Shown: positions 1 to 11,847 of the stretch, piece after piece
How the letters are laid out: every line of letters starts with the position of its first letter
Position numbering within the stretch: the stretch's first letter is position 1
Origin: Vibrio marisflavi CECT 7928
Lineage (GTDB): Bacteria; Pseudomonadota; Gammaproteobacteria; Enterobacterales; Vibrionaceae
Direction: 5' to 3'
DNA: 64,000 bases
Assembly: GCF_921294215.1 (NCBI RefSeq)
Contig: NZ_CAKLDM010000002.1
Span: 558,001-622,000, forward strand
Notes under the pieces: generated by a model
The model's database searches: none
The model's input: the letters and a program-made list of their open reading frames with translations, nothing else
What the model was told of the DNA's origin: nothing
Program-made: the position numbers and the translations under genes

Positions 1-453
1 CATCCTGAGCTTGGCAACAATGCCCAATTAGCTGATAGGTTAGGTATTGAGGTTGTTGGTGGGCTTGAAGGACACCCTCAATCTGTTGCTATGTATGGCA
101 AGCTCCATGAGCCTTTGACTGGAGAAGAATTTGCAAAATTAATTGCAAAAAGCTTAGGGCGAACGCCTTTGCATATTGACCCACACGATGCCAAAGAAAA
201 GATATCAACAGTGGGCTGGTGTACTGGTGGTGGGCAGGATTTTATCGACTTAGCTGCTAAGTTCGGTCTAGATGCATTTATCTCTGGCGAGATCTCTGAG
301 CGCACTACACACTCAGCACGTGAGCAGAACATTCACTACTACGCAGCAGGGCACCATGCAACGGAAAGGTACGGTATCAAAGCGTTAGGAGAGTGGCTTG
401 CGCAAGAACATGGCTTTGATGTTGAGTTTGTAGATATTGATAACCCGGTTTAA
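1..453 (+). CDS. ybgI: Nif3-family dinuclear metal-binding protein (YbgI-like), 3' part
   Basis: The reading frame is open from the first base of the window, so the start lies outside; about 150 codons are present. The translation begins HPELGNNAQLADRLG and continues through GGLEGHPQ, a GWCTGGGQDFI segment and SGEISERTTHSAREQ, ending with the GHHATERYG metal-ligand motif typical of the Nif3/YbgI family (often annotated as GTP cyclohydrolase 1 type 2 homologue). Family members form hexameric rings with a two-metal centre; their reaction is not settled, so no substrate is assigned. The gene converges on gltA and shares a terminator with it. Confidence 0.85.
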   Translation, partial: HPELGNNAQLADRLGIEVVGGLEGHPQSVAMYGKLHEPLTGEEFAKLIAKSLGRTPLHIDPHDAKEKISTVGWCTGGGQDFIDLAAKFGLDAFISGEISERTTHSAREQNIHYYAAGHHATERYGIKALGEWLAQEHGFDVEFVDIDNPV

Positions 454-479
454 TAGATAGCGAAATAGGTTAAAAAATG

Positions 480-507
480 AAAGGGCTGCATTTCTGCAGC
501 CCTTTTT
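480..507. terminator. Bidirectional rho-independent terminator between ybgI and gltA
   Basis: Perfect stem GGGCTGCA/TGCAGCCC with a three-base loop. An A-run lies on the left and a T-run on the right, so it can stop transcription from both convergent genes. Confidence 0.8.
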
Positions 508-524
508 AGTCACGTATAGATATA

Positions 525-1814
525 TTATTCACGTTCGTGAATTGGCTTGAAGTCGCGCTTTTTAAGGCCAGTGTATAGCTGGCGTGGGCGTCCAATACGG
601 TTTTCTGGGTCGCTGTGCATTTCATTCCAGTGAGCAATCCAACCGATAGTACGAGACATTGCGAAGATAACCGTAAACATAGATACAGGAATACCAATAG
701 CTTTCAGGATAATGCCTGAGTAGAAATCTACGTTTGGATACAATTTCTTATCTACGAAATACTCATCAGATAGAGCGATACGTTCAAGTTCCATGGCTAC
801 ATCTAGTAGTGGATCTTTAATGTTTAGCTCTTTTAGTACTTCGTGGCATGCTTCGCGCATGACTGTAGCTCGAGGGTCGTAGTTCTTGTATACACGGTGG
901 CCAAAGCCCATTAGACGGAATGGGTCATCTTTGTCTTTAGCTTTGTCGATATACTCAGGAATACTCTCTACAGAACCAATTTCTTCAAGCATCTTCAAAC
1001 ATGCTTCATTAGCACCGCCGTGAGCAGGTCCCCAAAGAGATGCAATACCTGCAGCGATACAAGCGAATGGGTTTGCACCAGACGAGCCAGCTAAACGAAC
1101 AGTAGATGTTGAAGCATTTTGCTCGTGGTCAGCGTGTAGTGTGAAGATTTTATCCATTGCACGTGCAACCACTGGGTTCACTTCATATTCTTCACATGGG
1201 TTAGCGAACATCATGTGTAGGAAGTTCTCAGCGTAGCTTAGGTCGTTACGTGGATAGATGAATGGCTGACCAATAGAGTACTTGTAACACATTGCAGCCA
1301 GTGTTGGCATTTTTGAAATTAGACGGTAAGCCGCGATCTCACGGTGCTCATCATTGTGAACATCCAATGAGTCATGATAGAAGGCAGCAAGAGCACCAAC
1401 CACACCACACATGACAGCCATCGGGTGAGCATCACGACGGAAACCATGGAAAAAGCTCGCGATTTGCTCGTGAACCATTGTGTGGCGAGAAATTGTCTTT
1501 TTAAACTCTTCGTACTCTTCACGATCAGGCGCTTCGCCATAGAGCAAGATATAACATACTTCCAAATAGTCGGCGTTGTTTGCCAACTGATCGATAGCGT
1601 AGCCGCGGTGTAAAAGAACACCCGCACCACCGTCGATATAAGTGATTTGAGATTCACAAGATGCAGTGGCAAGAAATCCTGGGTCAAATGTAAAGTAGCC
1701 ATTTGCTCCCAGCTTTCGAACGTCAATTACCTCTGGGCCTAGCGTCCCACCCATAATTGCTAGCTCGATTGGCGCTTTACCTTCGATTTGAAGGGTCGCT
1801 TTCTTATCTGCCAT
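525..1814 (-). CDS. gltA: Citrate synthase (type II, hexameric)
   Basis: Condenses acetyl-CoA with oxaloacetate to citrate, the entry step of the TCA cycle. The 429-residue product matches the length and sequence of enterobacterial GltA, with the conserved stretches [47 protein letters not shown] and the C-terminal RPRQLYTG. The catalytic histidines sit in the WGPAHGG and GFGHRVYK motifs. I chose the ATG at 1814 ([12 protein letters not shown]) because it follows AAGGAGAT at good spacing and aligns with known GltA starts; an upstream in-frame start at 1841 adds nine unlikely residues. It is transcribed away from the sdh-suc operon across a 399-base intergenic region. Confidence 0.97.
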   Translation of the reverse strand: MADKKATLQIEGKAPIELAIMGGTLGPEVIDVRKLGANGYFTFDPGFLATASCESQITYIDGGAGVLLHRGYAIDQLANNADYLEVCYILLYGEAPDREEYEEFKKTISRHTMVHEQIASFFHGFRRDAHPMAVMCGVVGALAAFYHDSLDVHNDEHREIAAYRLISKMPTLAAMCYKYSIGQPFIYPRNDLSYAENFLHMMFANPCEEYEVNPVVARAMDKIFTLHADHEQNASTSTVRLAGSSGANPFACIAAGIASLWGPAHGGANEACLKMLEEIGSVESIPEYIDKAKDKDDPFRLMGFGHRVYKNYDPRATVMREACHEVLKELNIKDPLLDVAMELERIALSDEYFVDKKLYPNVDFYSGIILKAIGIPVSMFTVIFAMSRTIGWIAHWNEMHSDPENRIGRPRQLYTGLKKRDFKPIHERE

Positions 1815-2213
1815 AACCAATCTCCTTTGTTTATATTTCATCCAGTCAGGATAGTTTATGTGCCAATTTTTTACGATTGTTCGTTAGGAAAGTCAATTAT
1901 TGTCGTCTTTTGTGTGCACTTGTAGGGGTTTTTTGTTGATGTATAGTTAAAAACCTGCCCTGTGTAGCAAAAACTGTTGCACGTATTGTATTAGAATGTT
2001 GCGAGCCGTATAGTGGCGCTGAAATTTTTAGGGGAAACCTTTTGAATTCAAGGCTAGACTGTATTACGAAGTTGTTAGTAGTCGCTTTGAATGTTAACTG
2101 AAAATACCACGTTGAATCGCACCATTATGATGCCTTTTTGTGACATTAAAGTTAACTTTTGTAGGTTTTCCATAGAAAATCGTTCTATAACTATAAATGA
2201 ATAATGGAGCTGA
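1815..2213. promoter_or_regulatory. Divergent gltA / sdhC control region
   Basis: About 400 bases without a convincing gene, holding the promoters of both gltA and sdhCDAB. Two GTTAAC-containing segments (2093-2098 and 2151-2156) recall ArcA-type half sites, and ArcA control of sdh and gltA is known in enterobacteria. The match is too short to call binding sites. A minus-strand open frame that runs from here into sdhC has no protein-like features and was dropped. Confidence 0.4.
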
Positions 2214-2606
2214 GTGAGCAAGCCCATGAAAGAAAGAAAGTCTAGACCTGTTAATCTCGATTTACAGACCATCCACTTTCCGATTACCGCGATTGCATCG
2301 ATATTACACCGTATCTCTGGTGTGATAACGTTTGTCGCTATCGGAATCCTCCTCTGGTTACTATCTATATCCCTGTCATCCCCTTTTGGCTTTGTAGAAG
2401 CATATAACATCGTTAATGGTTTCTTCGTCAAGCTAATTCTATGGGGCATACTAACTGCGCTGTCATATCACATTGTCGGCGGAATTCGTCATTTGCTCAT
2501 GGACTTAGGGCATTTTGAAGAGCTGGAGAGCGGAACGAAAAGCGCGAAAGTAGCTTTCGTATTGACGATCATTTTATCTGTATTGGCGGGGGTTCTAGTA
2601 TGGTAA
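2214..2606 (+). CDS. sdhC: Succinate dehydrogenase cytochrome b556 subunit
   Basis: Membrane anchor of complex II that helps bind haem b and ubiquinone. The N-terminal [26 protein letters not shown] is the SdhC signature, including the quinone-site Ser and the Arg of HRISG. Three hydrophobic segments follow, and the haem-ligand histidine lies in the [14 protein letters not shown] region. I take the GTG at 2214, preceded by GGAG; the ATG at 2226 is the alternative. It is the first gene of sdhCDAB and its end overlaps sdhD by seven bases, implying translational coupling. Confidence 0.95.
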   Translation: MSKPMKERKSRPVNLDLQTIHFPITAIASILHRISGVITFVAIGILLWLLSISLSSPFGFVEAYNIVNGFFVKLILWGILTALSYHIVGGIRHLLMDLGHFEELESGTKSAKVAFVLTIILSVLAGVLVW

Positions 2607-2947
2607 ACAACGTTTCTACCGTAGGCCGCAACGGAGTTCACGATTTCCTGCTTGTCCGTGGTACGGCTATCATCATGACTTTGTATACATTGTACTTAGT
2701 CTGCTTCTTCGCATTCTCAGGAGAAATCACTTACCAATCTTGGGTTATGTTTTTTGGTGGCACCTTTACTAAAGTGTTTACCATGCTTGCCTTGGTATCT
2801 GTATTAATACATGCCTGGATTGGTTTGTGGCAAGTACTCACCGATTACGTCAAATGCACTAAATTGCGTGGTGGGTTACAGCTTGTAATCATTGCTGTTT
2901 TGCTTGGTTACGTTTTCTCTGGCTTATTTATTTTATGGGGTGTGTAA
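2600..2947 (+). CDS. sdhD: Succinate dehydrogenase hydrophobic membrane anchor
   Basis: Second membrane subunit of complex II, 115 residues with three transmembrane helices. The [19 protein letters not shown] start and [15 protein letters not shown] segment (haem and quinone pocket, His and Asp-Tyr) are typical of SdhD. The ATG lies inside the last codons of sdhC, and the TAA is directly followed by the GTG of sdhA, so the four sdh genes form a tightly packed operon. Confidence 0.94.
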   Translation: MVNNVSTVGRNGVHDFLLVRGTAIIMTLYTLYLVCFFAFSGEITYQSWVMFFGGTFTKVFTMLALVSVLIHAWIGLWQVLTDYVKCTKLRGGLQLVIIAVLLGYVFSGLFILWGV

Positions 2948-4714
2948 GTGTCTATTCCAGTTCGCGAGTTTGATGCCGTAGTTATTGGTGCTGGTGGTGC
3001 AGGAATGCGCGCTGCACTACAAATTTCTGAGCAGGGTTTATCCTGCGCATTACTATCTAAAGTCTTTCCAACCCGTTCTCATACTGTATCTGCCCAGGGC
3101 GGTATCACGGTTGCTCTAGGGAACTCTCACAAAGACAATTGGCAATGGCACATGTATGACACCGTAAAAGGGTCTGATTACATCGGTGACCAAAATGCTA
3201 TTGAATATATGTGTAAAAATGGCCCTGAGTCAGTTATCGAACTAGAAAAAATGGGTCTTCCATTTTCTCGTTTTGATAATGGGTCGATTTATCAACGACC
3301 GTTTGGCGGCCAGTCAAAAGAATTTGGCGGTGAGCAAGCTGCTCGTACCGCGGCGGCTGCTGACCGTACTGGTCATGCTCTACTGCACACTCTTTACCAG
3401 CAAAACATCAAGCATAAAACAACCATCTTCTCAGAGTGGTATGCACTTGATTTGGTTAAAAACCAAGATGGCGCAGTACTAGGCTGTACAGCTATCTGTA
3501 TGGAAACCGGAGAGATGTGCTACTTCAAGTCGAAAGCGACTGTTCTAGCTACTGGTGGCGCAGGCCGTATCTATGCTTCAACGACCAATGCACACATCAA
3601 TACTGGTGATGGTGTGGGTATGGCACTTCGTGCTGGCGTACCAATGCAAGATATGGAAATGTGGCAGTTCCACCCAACGGGCATTGCAGGGGCAGGTGTG
3701 CTTGTCACTGAAGGTTGTCGTGGTGAAGGTGGTTATCTTCTAAACAAAGATGGCGAGCGCTTCATGGAGCGTTATGCGCCAAACGCGAAAGATCTAGCAG
3801 GCCGTGACGTTGTTGCTCGTTCAATGATGATTGAAATTCGTGAAGGGCGCGGCTGCGATGGCCCATGGGGTCCACACATTAAGCTTAAACTTGATCACCT
3901 AGGCAAAGATGTTCTGGAATCTCGCCTACCGGGTATCTGTGAGCTTTCAAGAACATTTGCTCACGTTGATCCAGTTAAAGAGCCAATCCCTGTAATACCT
4001 ACTTGCCACTACATGATGGGTGGTGTTCCGACGCAAGTCTCTGGTCAAGCTATTAAACAAGACGCTTCTGGTACTGACGTTGAAGTACAAGGTCTATTTG
4101 CTTGTGGTGAGATTGCTTCAGTATCTGTGCATGGAGCAAACCGTCTTGGTGGTAACTCGTTACTTGACCTAGTTGTATTCGGTCGTGCGACAGGTCTACA
4201 CCTTGGTGATACGTTAGATGCTCAAGCTGAAGCCCGCCCTGCTACAGAGTCTGATATCGAAGCTTCTCTAGCTCGCACAATGCGCTGGGAAAACAGTACA
4301 GGTGGCGAAGACCCTGTACAAATCCGGAAAGACCTACAAAGCTGCATGCAGAACAGTTTCTCGGTATTTAGAGAAGGCGATGCAATGGCAACAGGGCTTG
4401 AAGAGCTTAAAACTATTCGCGAGCGACTAAAAGACGCGCACTTAGCTGACAAGTCATCAGAGTTCAATACTCAACGTATTGAGTGTCTAGAGCTAGACAA
4501 CTTGATGGAAACAGCTTTCTCCACAGCAGTAGCTGCGAACTATCGAACTGAAAGTCGTGGGGCTCATGCTCGCTTTGATTACCCAGAGCGTGATGATGAA
4601 AACTGGCTATGTCACTCGATCTACAACCCGGAAACTGAGCAAATGGCGAAACGTGATGTCAACATGACACCTGTTCACCGCGAAGCATTTCCACCAAAAA
4701 TCCGCACATACTAA
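2948..4714 (+). CDS. sdhA: Succinate dehydrogenase flavoprotein subunit
   Basis: Oxidises succinate to fumarate at a covalently bound FAD on the cytoplasmic face of complex II. At 588 residues it has the family's usual length. Visible motifs are the dinucleotide fold [11 protein letters not shown] near residue 15, the [10 protein letters not shown] motif whose His carries [25 protein letters not shown] of the active site, HYMMGGV and the flavin-binding [17 protein letters not shown]. The start is a GTG placed immediately after the sdhD stop codon. No internal defects are seen. Confidence 0.97.
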   Translation: MSIPVREFDAVVIGAGGAGMRAALQISEQGLSCALLSKVFPTRSHTVSAQGGITVALGNSHKDNWQWHMYDTVKGSDYIGDQNAIEYMCKNGPESVIELEKMGLPFSRFDNGSIYQRPFGGQSKEFGGEQAARTAAAADRTGHALLHTLYQQNIKHKTTIFSEWYALDLVKNQDGAVLGCTAICMETGEMCYFKSKATVLATGGAGRIYASTTNAHINTGDGVGMALRAGVPMQDMEMWQFHPTGIAGAGVLVTEGCRGEGGYLLNKDGERFMERYAPNAKDLAGRDVVARSMMIEIREGRGCDGPWGPHIKLKLDHLGKDVLESRLPGICELSRTFAHVDPVKEPIPVIPTCHYMMGGVPTQVSGQAIKQDASGTDVEVQGLFACGEIASVSVHGANRLGGNSLLDLVVFGRATGLHLGDTLDAQAEARPATESDIEASLARTMRWENSTGGEDPVQIRKDLQSCMQNSFSVFREGDAMATGLEELKTIRERLKDAHLADKSSEFNTQRIECLELDNLMETAFSTAVAANYRTESRGAHARFDYPERDDENWLCHSIYNPETEQMAKRDVNMTPVHREAFPPKIRTY

Positions 4715-4729
4715 GGGAGGCAATCATCA

Positions 4730-5440
4730 ATGAAACTTAACTTCTCTTTGTACCGATATAATCCTGATGTAGACAAAAAGCCTTACATGAAGGATTACAC
4801 GTTAGAAGTGGATGAAGGCTCGGACATGATGTTGCTTGATGCACTCATCCTGTTGAAAGAGCAAGATCCTACGATTGCTTTTCGCCGTTCGTGCCGAGAA
4901 GGTGTCTGCGGTTCTGATGGTCTAAACATGAATGGCAAAAATGGCCTAGCGTGTATTACACCACTTTCAGCACTAGAAGGCGGAAAAATTGTCATTCGTC
5001 CTCTGCCTGGTCTGCCTGTGGTTCGTGACCTTATTGTGGATATGACACAGTTCTATGATAACTACGCAAAAGTGAAGCCATTCTTGATTTCTGACGGTAA
5101 TTTGCCTCCTTCGAGAGAAAATTTGCAAGCTCCGGAAGATAGAGCACATTTAGATGGCTTATATGAGTGCATTATGTGTGCTTGCTGTACCACTTCTTGT
5201 CCGTCCTTCTGGTGGAACCCGGATAAGTTCATTGGTCCTGCTGGTTTATTGGCGGCTTACCGTTGGCTTATTGATAGCCGTGATACAGCAACTGATGAGC
5301 GTTTGTCTGAGCTTGATGATGCATTTAGTGTATTCCGTTGTCATGGAATTATGAATTGCGTCAGTGTTTGTCCAAAAGGGTTGAATCCAACCAAAGCGAT
5401 TGGGCATATTAAATCGATGTTAGTCAATCGTTCTATATAG
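4730..5440 (+). CDS. sdhB: Succinate dehydrogenase iron-sulfur subunit
   Basis: Carries electrons from the SdhA flavin to quinone through three Fe-S clusters. The cysteine motifs are all present: CREGVCGSDG...C for [2Fe-2S], CIMCACCTTSCP for [4Fe-4S] and the CHGIMNC...CPKGLNP set for [3Fe-4S]/[4Fe-4S]. The 236-residue length is normal. An AAGGGAGG ribosome-binding site lies just upstream in the 15-base gap after sdhA. A hairpin separates it from sucA. Confidence 0.97.
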   Translation: MKLNFSLYRYNPDVDKKPYMKDYTLEVDEGSDMMLLDALILLKEQDPTIAFRRSCREGVCGSDGLNMNGKNGLACITPLSALEGGKIVIRPLPGLPVVRDLIVDMTQFYDNYAKVKPFLISDGNLPPSRENLQAPEDRAHLDGLYECIMCACCTTSCPSFWWNPDKFIGPAGLLAAYRWLIDSRDTATDERLSELDDAFSVFRCHGIMNCVSVCPKGLNPTKAIGHIKSMLVNRSI

Positions 5441-5452
5441 TAAAGAAAGCCA

Positions 5453-5475
5453 AGCCAACCTGAACAAGGTTGGCT
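5453..5475 (+). terminator. Stem-loop between sdhB and sucA (attenuator or processing site)
   Basis: Perfect 8-bp stem AGCCAACC/GGTTGGCT with a 7-base loop, followed by AATTTAAAAA rather than a T-run. It is more likely a partial terminator or mRNA-stability element than a full stop, because sdh and suc genes are usually co-transcribed. Confidence 0.45.
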
Positions 5476-5536
5476 AATTTAAAAATAACTCGGCGTAGAC
5501 CGAAGATAATGTGAAAACTACTGGTTAAGGGAAAAT

Positions 5537-8353
5537 ATGCACAATGGTGTGATGAAGGCATGGCTCGAGTCTTCACACTTGGCTGGCGCCAATGCAACAT
5601 ACGTAGAAGAACTCTACGAACTGTATCTAAGTGATCCCGAACAGGTAAGTGAGGAGTGGAAATGTGTATTTGAAGATTTGCCTAAGCAAGCTTCAGAGTC
5701 GGTTGAACAACCGCATTCACGTGTCCGCGAATACTTCCGACGACTCGCAAAAGAAACAAAGCATTTTAGTGCCCAAGTTAGTGACCCAGATGTCGATGCG
5801 AAACAAGTAAAAGTCCTGCAATTTATAAATGCTTATCGATTCCGAGGGCATGAGGCAGCCAACCTCGATCCATTGGGTCTATGGAAACGAGATACGGTCG
5901 CAGAATTAGACCCTTCCTTTCATAATCTGACCGAAGACGACTTCGACGAAACATTTAATGTCGGTTCGTTTGCCATTGGTCAAGAAACAATGGTTCTTAG
6001 AGACCTTCACAAGGCACTTAACCAAACCTACTGTGGCTCGATTGGTGCAGAATACATGCACATGACCAATACCGAGCAAAAACGTTGGATACAACAAAGG
6101 TTAGAGTCAGTATCAGGTCAACCATCTTTTACCCAAGAAGAAAAGAAAACATTCCTAGAAGAGTTAACTGCAGCTGAGGGCCTTGAGCGCTACCTAGGTG
6201 CTAAGTTCCCTGGGGCTAAACGCTTTTCTTTGGAAGGTGGTGATGCGCTTATCCCAATGACTAAAGAGATTATTCGCCATGCTGGTAATGAAGGCATGCG
6301 TGAAGTCGTCGTTGGTATGGCTCACCGTGGCCGCTTAAACATGCTGGTTAACGTACTAGGTAAGAAGCCACAAGATCTGTTTGATGAATTTGCTGGTAAA
6401 CATGATGACACTTGGGGAACAGGTGACGTTAAATATCACCAAGGCTTCTCTGCTGATTTTGCTACAAATGGTGGTAATGTTCACCTAGCGTTGGCATTTA
6501 ACCCTTCTCACCTAGAAATTGTAAACCCAGTGGTCATAGGTTCGGTTCGTGCGCGCCAAGATAGACTCGATGATCATGAAGGTAAGAGTGTTCTGCCAAT
6601 CACAGTTCATGGTGACTCTGCGATTGCTGGACAGGGCGTTGTGCAAGAGACGTTTAATATGTCTCAGGCTCGTGGGTTTAAAGTTGGCGGTACGGTTCGA
6701 ATCGTAGTCAACAACCAAGTGGGTTTCACTACCTCAAACCCAAGAGATACGCGCTCTACAATGTACTGTACCGATATTGCCAAAATGGTACAGGCACCAA
6801 TTTTCCATGTGAACGCAGATGACCCAGAAGCGGTTGCTTTTGTCGCTCGTGTTGCTTTGGACTATAGAAATACGTTCAAGCGCGATGTTGTGATCGATTT
6901 GGTGTGTTATCGCCGCCACGGACACAACGAAGCGGATGAGCCAAATGCAACTCAGCCTTTGATGTATCAAAAGATTAAGAAGCATCCTACGCCTCGTAAA
7001 CTTTATGCAGATGTGCTTATCGACCGTGGTGAGTTTGGTATCGATACAGCCACGCAGCTTGTTAACGAATATCGCGATGCCTTAGATCAAGGTGAGGTTG
7101 TCGTTAAAGAGTGGCGCCCTATGACAATGCACTCAGTCGACTGGGACCCATTCCTAGGTCACGACTGGGATATCGACTGGGCGAGTAAAGTTGATAGCAA
7201 ACGCTTGATCGAGCTTGGCCACAAAACTTGCCAATACCCAGATAGCCATAAACTACAAAGCCGAGTGAATAAGTTATATAACGATCGCTTAGCTATGATG
7301 GGTGGTGAGAAAGCGATTGACTGGGGTATGGCAGAGACTCTGGCTTACGCAACTCTAGTTGATGATGGAAAGCGAGTAAGAATATCTGGTCAAGATTCAG
7401 GCCGTGGTACCTTCTTCCATAGACACTCAGTGCTTCACAATCAATCTGATGCAAGTACATACGTACCTTTAGCTAAGTTGCATGATAAACAAGGTCCATT
7501 TCAGGTCTTTGATTCGGTATTGTCAGAAGAGGCAGTACTAGCATTTGAATACGGCTATGCTACAGCAGAGCCGAGCGGGTTAACGCTGTGGGAAGCTCAA
7601 TTTGGTGATTTTGCTAACGGCGCGCAAGTTGTTATTGACCAGTTTATTTCTTCTGGTGAACAAAAGTGGGCCCGTTTGTGTGGATTGACAATGCTTCTTC
7701 CGCATGGGTATGAAGGTCAAGGTCCTGAACACTCGTCAGCTCGACTAGAGCGATACTTACAGCTGTGTGCTGAGCAAAATATGCAGGTGGTTGTGCCATC
7801 TACACCGGCTCAGGTATACCACATGATAAGAAGACAAGTTGTTCGTCCAATGCGTCGTCCACTTATCGTAATGTCTCCTAAGTCATTGCTGCGTCATCCG
7901 CTATGTACTTCTCAAATTGAGGAATTAGCAGAAGGCACTTTCCAAGCTGCAATAGGTGAGATTGACGAGCTTGAGGCGAGCAAAGTAAAACGTGTCGTTA
8001 TGTGTTCGGGTAAAGTTTATTACGATCTACTGGAGCAAAGACGCAACAACGAACAAGACGATGTAGCAATTATTCGTATTGAGCAGCTTTACCCATTCCC
8101 ATTTGAGGAAGTTAAAGCGGCCATCGCAGAATATACCAATGCCGTCGATTATGTATGGTGCCAAGAAGAGCCACAAAACCAAGGTGCTTGGTACTCTAGC
8201 CAACATAACTTCGTAGCATCGATCCCAGCTGGCTCTAAGCTAACTTATGCAGGGCGTCCGGCTTCGGCATCTCCTGCTGTGGGATACATGTCTGTACACT
8301 TGAAACAACAAAAAGCGTTGGTAGAAGACGCTCTGACCCTAGATAAGAACTAG
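5537..8353 (+). CDS. sucA: 2-oxoglutarate dehydrogenase E1 component
   Basis: Thiamine-diphosphate-dependent decarboxylase of the 2-oxoglutarate dehydrogenase complex, passing the succinyl group to the lipoyl domain of SucB. The 938-residue length matches family members. Visible features are the N-terminal E2-binding segment ([20 protein letters not shown]), the [10 protein letters not shown] motif, the [14 protein letters not shown] and [11 protein letters not shown] thiamine-diphosphate/Mg region, and [14 protein letters not shown] in the transketolase-like domain. The ATG at 5537 follows AAGGGAAA. The gene lies two bases from the sucB leader and is clearly operonic with it. Confidence 0.97.
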   Translation: MHNGVMKAWLESSHLAGANATYVEELYELYLSDPEQVSEEWKCVFEDLPKQASESVEQPHSRVREYFRRLAKETKHFSAQVSDPDVDAKQVKVLQFINAYRFRGHEAANLDPLGLWKRDTVAELDPSFHNLTEDDFDETFNVGSFAIGQETMVLRDLHKALNQTYCGSIGAEYMHMTNTEQKRWIQQRLESVSGQPSFTQEEKKTFLEELTAAEGLERYLGAKFPGAKRFSLEGGDALIPMTKEIIRHAGNEGMREVVVGMAHRGRLNMLVNVLGKKPQDLFDEFAGKHDDTWGTGDVKYHQGFSADFATNGGNVHLALAFNPSHLEIVNPVVIGSVRARQDRLDDHEGKSVLPITVHGDSAIAGQGVVQETFNMSQARGFKVGGTVRIVVNNQVGFTTSNPRDTRSTMYCTDIAKMVQAPIFHVNADDPEAVAFVARVALDYRNTFKRDVVIDLVCYRRHGHNEADEPNATQPLMYQKIKKHPTPRKLYADVLIDRGEFGIDTATQLVNEYRDALDQGEVVVKEWRPMTMHSVDWDPFLGHDWDIDWASKVDSKRLIELGHKTCQYPDSHKLQSRVNKLYNDRLAMMGGEKAIDWGMAETLAYATLVDDGKRVRISGQDSGRGTFFHRHSVLHNQSDASTYVPLAKLHDKQGPFQVFDSVLSEEAVLAFEYGYATAEPSGLTLWEAQFGDFANGAQVVIDQFISSGEQKWARLCGLTMLLPHGYEGQGPEHSSARLERYLQLCAEQNMQVVVPSTPAQVYHMIRRQVVRPMRRPLIVMSPKSLLRHPLCTSQIEELAEGTFQAAIGEIDELEASKVKRVVMCSGKVYYDLLEQRRNNEQDDVAIIRIEQLYPFPFEEVKAAIAEYTNAVDYVWCQEEPQNQGAWYSSQHNFVASIPAGSKLTYAGRPASASPAVGYMSVHLKQQKALVEDALTLDKN

Positions 8354-8372
8354 AGTGAAAGGAAAAAAGAAT

Positions 8373-9581
8373 ATGACAATTGAAATTCTGGTTCCAGATT
8401 TACCTGAATCCGTCGCAGATGCAACAGTTGCAACGTGGCACAAACAACCAGGAGAAGCGGTTGCTCGTGATGAAGTGATCGTTGATATAGAAACAGACAA
8501 AGTGGTCTTAGAAGTACCAGCACCGGATGCAGGCGTATTAGAGGCGATTGTCGAACAAGAGGGTGCGACAGTACTTTCTAAACAGCTTATAGCTAAGCTA
8601 AAGCCTGGTGCTGTTGCTGGTGAGCCAACGAAAGATAAAACTGAAGAACCTGAAGCGTCACCGGATAAAAGACATAAAGCAGCACTTGCTGAAGAGTCGA
8701 ATGATGCTCTTAGCCCTGCAGTTAGACGTTTGCTCGCTGAACACAACTTGCAAGCAAGTCAAATTAAAGGCTCTGGAGTCGGTGGTCGCATTACAAGAGA
8801 AGATGTTGACGCATTCCTAGCATCTAACAAAGCTGGTGCAGCCACTGAAGTTAAACAAGAGCCTGTAGTACCTGCAGCAGCTCGCAGTCAAAAACGTGTT
8901 CCAATGACACGTCTACGTAAGACAGTTGCAAACCGACTGCTAGAAGCAAAAAACAGTACAGCGATGTTGACGACGTTTAACGAAGTCAACATGAAGCCGA
9001 TTATGGACTTGCGTAAGCAGTACAAAGATCAGTTTGAAAAGAGGCATGATGTTCGCCTTGGGTTTATGTCTTTCTACGTTAAAGCGGTAACAGAAGCTCT
9101 TAAACGTTATCCAGAAGTGAATGCTTCAATCGATGGCGAAGATATCGTTTACCACAACTACTTTGATATCAGCATGGCAGTTTCAACTCCTCGTGGCCTG
9201 GTGACTCCAGTACTGAAAGATTGCGATACTTTAGGCTTTGCTGATATCGAAAAAGGCATCAAAGAGCTGGCAGTGAAAGGTCGTGATGGCAAGCTTACCG
9301 TTGATGAGCTCATGGGCGGCAACTTTACCATCACTAATGGCGGTGTATTTGGCTCTCTAATGTCAACACCAATCATTAACCCACCGCAGTCAGCTATCTT
9401 AGGAATGCATAAAATCCAAGAGCGCCCAATGGCGGTTGATGGAAAGGTTGAAATCCTGCCAATGATGTATCTGGCTCTGTCTTATGATCACCGTTTAATC
9501 GATGGTCGTGAATCAGTTGGTTTCTTGGTTACGATAAAAGAGTTGTTGGAAGATCCTGCACGTCTATTGCTGGATGTATAA
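8373..9581 (+). CDS. sucB: Dihydrolipoyllysine succinyltransferase (2-oxoglutarate dehydrogenase E2)
   Basis: Core acyltransferase that moves succinyl groups to CoA. Domain order over 402 residues: one lipoyl domain with the modified lysine in [11 protein letters not shown] (about residues 39-49); a charged linker; a peripheral-subunit-binding domain ([22 protein letters not shown]); and the catalytic domain ending in [11 protein letters not shown] with the HxxxDG motif. I use the ATG at 8373, preceded by AAAGGA. An in-frame GTG at 8355 would extend it by six residues through the ribosome-binding site. No lpd (E3) gene is in this window. Confidence 0.96.
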   Translation: MTIEILVPDLPESVADATVATWHKQPGEAVARDEVIVDIETDKVVLEVPAPDAGVLEAIVEQEGATVLSKQLIAKLKPGAVAGEPTKDKTEEPEASPDKRHKAALAEESNDALSPAVRRLLAEHNLQASQIKGSGVGGRITREDVDAFLASNKAGAATEVKQEPVVPAAARSQKRVPMTRLRKTVANRLLEAKNSTAMLTTFNEVNMKPIMDLRKQYKDQFEKRHDVRLGFMSFYVKAVTEALKRYPEVNASIDGEDIVYHNYFDISMAVSTPRGLVTPVLKDCDTLGFADIEKGIKELAVKGRDGKLTVDELMGGNFTITNGGVFGSLMSTPIINPPQSAILGMHKIQERPMAVDGKVEILPMMYLALSYDHRLIDGRESVGFLVTIKELLEDPARLLLDV

Positions 9582-9621
9582 AAGCTCAACTCCCGGTCAA
9601 TAACCAAACAAAAATAGATTT

Positions 9622-9650
9622 AGGGTTAGCCTTGCTCACGGCTAACCCTT
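9622..9650 (+). terminator. Stem-loop between sucB and sucC
   Basis: Perfect 10-bp stem AGGGTTAGCC/GGCTAACCCT with an 8- to 9-base loop, followed by only a short T-run. It probably reduces read-through from the sdh-sucAB message into sucCD, which may have its own promoter in the 130 bases that follow. Confidence 0.6.
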
Positions 9651-9781
9651 TAAAAAGTCAAATTACTTAGTGTCTTAATTTGACTAGTTAAGTAAAGTAA
9701 CCCTACATACATATTGTTCATTTCGATGACTCAATATGAAGAAAATAAATCCTTCAAAGGATCACAAAACGGAATAAAGTA

Positions 9782-10948
9782 ATGAACTTGCATGAATATC
9801 AAGCCAAACAGCTGTTTGCAGAATTCGGTTTGCCAGTGCCAGAAGGCTACGCATGTGATACACCACATGAAGCTGCAGAAGCAGCAGGCAAAATTGGTGG
9901 AACCAAATGGGTCGTAAAATGCCAAGTACACGCAGGCGGGCGTGGCAAAGCTGGTGGTGTTGAACTGCATGATACAAAAGATGGTATCAGAGATTTTGTT
10001 CAGAAATGGATCGGCAAGAATCTTGTTACTTACCAAACTGATGCGAAAGGTCAGCCTGTTTCTAAAATACTAGTTGAAACGGCTTCTGATATAGCAAATG
10101 AGCTGTATCTTGGCGCAGTTGTTGATCGCTCAACAAAACGAATCGTATTTATGGCATCAACTGAAGGTGGTGTTGAGATCGAGAAGGTTGCTGAGGAAAC
10201 GCCTGAGCTTATCCACAAAGCAGCTATCGATCCTTTAGTTGGCCCAATGACTTACCAAGGTCGTGAGCTAGCATTTAAGTTAGGCCTTGAAGGCAATCAA
10301 ATTAAGCAATTTGTTAAGATATTTATGGGTCTTGGCAAAATGTTTAGTGAGCTCGATTTAGCACTACTAGAAATCAACCCATTGGTTGTGACTGGCGATG
10401 GTAACCTAGTGTGCTTGGATGGCAAGATTAACATCGATTCGAATGCTCTTTATCGTCACCCTAAACTTCGTGAAATGCACGATCCTTCGCAAGAAGATGA
10501 GCGTGAAGCGCATGCGGCTAAATGGGAACTAAACTACGTAGCATTAGACGGCAGCATCGGCTGTATGGTTAATGGTGCTGGTCTGGCTATGGGTACGATG
10601 GATATCGTAAACCTACACGGCGGTAAACCTGCAAACTTCCTTGATGTTGGTGGCGGTGCTACTAAAGAGCGCGTAACTGAAGCATTCAAGATCATTCTAT
10701 CTGATACAAACGTTAAAGCGGTATTGGTGAACATCTTTGGTGGTATCGTACGTTGTGACCTTATTGCTGATGGCATCATTGGCGCTGTTGAAGAAGTTGG
10801 TGTTGAAGTACCAGTTGTTGTTCGACTTGAAGGAAATAACGCGCCACTAGGTGCGAAGAAACTGGCTGATAGTGGCCTAAACATCATTGCAGCTACCTCA
10901 CTAACTGAAGCTGCTGAAAAAGTAGTTGCAGCAGCGGAGGGCAAATAA
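9782..10948 (+). CDS. sucC: Succinyl-CoA synthetase beta subunit
   Basis: With SucD converts succinyl-CoA, ADP (or GDP) and phosphate to succinate, ATP and CoA. The 388-residue product has an ATP-grasp fold: [20 protein letters not shown] at the start, [15 protein letters not shown] for nucleotide binding, [12 protein letters not shown] for Mg binding and [16 protein letters not shown] near the C terminus. Length is identical to the usual 388. The stop overlaps the sucD start (TAATG). Confidence 0.97.
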   Translation: MNLHEYQAKQLFAEFGLPVPEGYACDTPHEAAEAAGKIGGTKWVVKCQVHAGGRGKAGGVELHDTKDGIRDFVQKWIGKNLVTYQTDAKGQPVSKILVETASDIANELYLGAVVDRSTKRIVFMASTEGGVEIEKVAEETPELIHKAAIDPLVGPMTYQGRELAFKLGLEGNQIKQFVKIFMGLGKMFSELDLALLEINPLVVTGDGNLVCLDGKINIDSNALYRHPKLREMHDPSQEDEREAHAAKWELNYVALDGSIGCMVNGAGLAMGTMDIVNLHGGKPANFLDVGGGATKERVTEAFKIILSDTNVKAVLVNIFGGIVRCDLIADGIIGAVEEVGVEVPVVVRLEGNNAPLGAKKLADSGLNIIAATSLTEAAEKVVAAAEGK

Positions 10949-11820
10949 TGTCAGTTTTAATAGATAAGAATACTAAAGTTATTTGCCAAGGCTTCACAGG
11001 AGGCCAAGGTACGTTCCACTCAGAGCAAGCGATTGAGTACGGAACGCAAATGGTTGGTGGTGTATCTCCGGGTAAAGGTGGTCAAACTCACTTAGGTTTA
11101 CCAGTATTTAACACGGTTCGTGATGCGGTAGAACAAACAGGTGCAACAGCATCGGTTATCTATGTTCCGGCCCCATTCTGTAAAGATGCAATTCTAGAAG
11201 CAATCGACGCTGGTATTAAGCTAATCGTAACGATTACTGAAGGAATTCCAACACTTGACCTTGTTGAAGTAAAAGAGCGTCTAGATGCATCTGGCGTTGT
11301 TATGATTGGTCCAAACTGCCCGGGTGTTATTACTCCTGACGAGTGCAAGATTGGTATCATGCCTGGCCACATTCATAAGAAAGGTAAAGTTGGCATCGTT
11401 TCTCGCTCTGGCACACTGACTTATGAAGCGGTTAAGCAGACAACTGATGAAGGTTTTGGTCAATCGACTTGTGTTGGTATTGGCGGTGACCCAATCCCTG
11501 GCTCAAACTTCATCGATATTCTGAAGTTGTTTGAAAAAGATCCAGAGACAGAAGCTATCGTTATGATCGGTGAGATCGGTGGTACAGCAGAAGAAGAAGC
11601 GGCTGCGTTCATCAAAGACAATGTCACTAAACCGGTTGTTTCTTACATCGCTGGCGTTACAGCGCCTCCGGGTAAACGTATGGGCCATGCTGGTGCGATT
11701 ATCTCTGGTGGTAAAGGTACAGCTGATGACAAATTCGCAGCGCTAGAAGCAGCTGGTGTTAAGACGGTTAAAAGCTTAGCTGACATCGGCAAAGGTCTTC
11801 GTGAGATCACTGGTTGGTAA
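10948..11820 (+). CDS. sucD: Succinyl-CoA synthetase alpha subunit
   Basis: Binds CoA and carries the phosphohistidine intermediate. The CoA-binding start ([19 protein letters not shown]), the GPNCPGVI motif and the [13 protein letters not shown] motif are intact, with the catalytic histidine at residue 247 counting Met. It overlaps sucC by one base and is closed by a strong terminator. Length of 290 residues is normal. Confidence 0.97.
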   Translation: MSVLIDKNTKVICQGFTGGQGTFHSEQAIEYGTQMVGGVSPGKGGQTHLGLPVFNTVRDAVEQTGATASVIYVPAPFCKDAILEAIDAGIKLIVTITEGIPTLDLVEVKERLDASGVVMIGPNCPGVITPDECKIGIMPGHIHKKGKVGIVSRSGTLTYEAVKQTTDEGFGQSTCVGIGGDPIPGSNFIDILKLFEKDPETEAIVMIGEIGGTAEEEAAAFIKDNVTKPVVSYIAGVTAPPGKRMGHAGAIISGGKGTADDKFAALEAAGVKTVKSLADIGKGLREITGW

Positions 11821-11847
11821 TTATTTTTACTGACAGCAAGAAAAGAA

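Noticed and set aside
2075..2449. Minus-strand open frame of 124 codons across the gltA-sdhC spacer
   Set aside because: Overlaps the clear sdhC start, no ribosome-binding site, no recognisable protein features.
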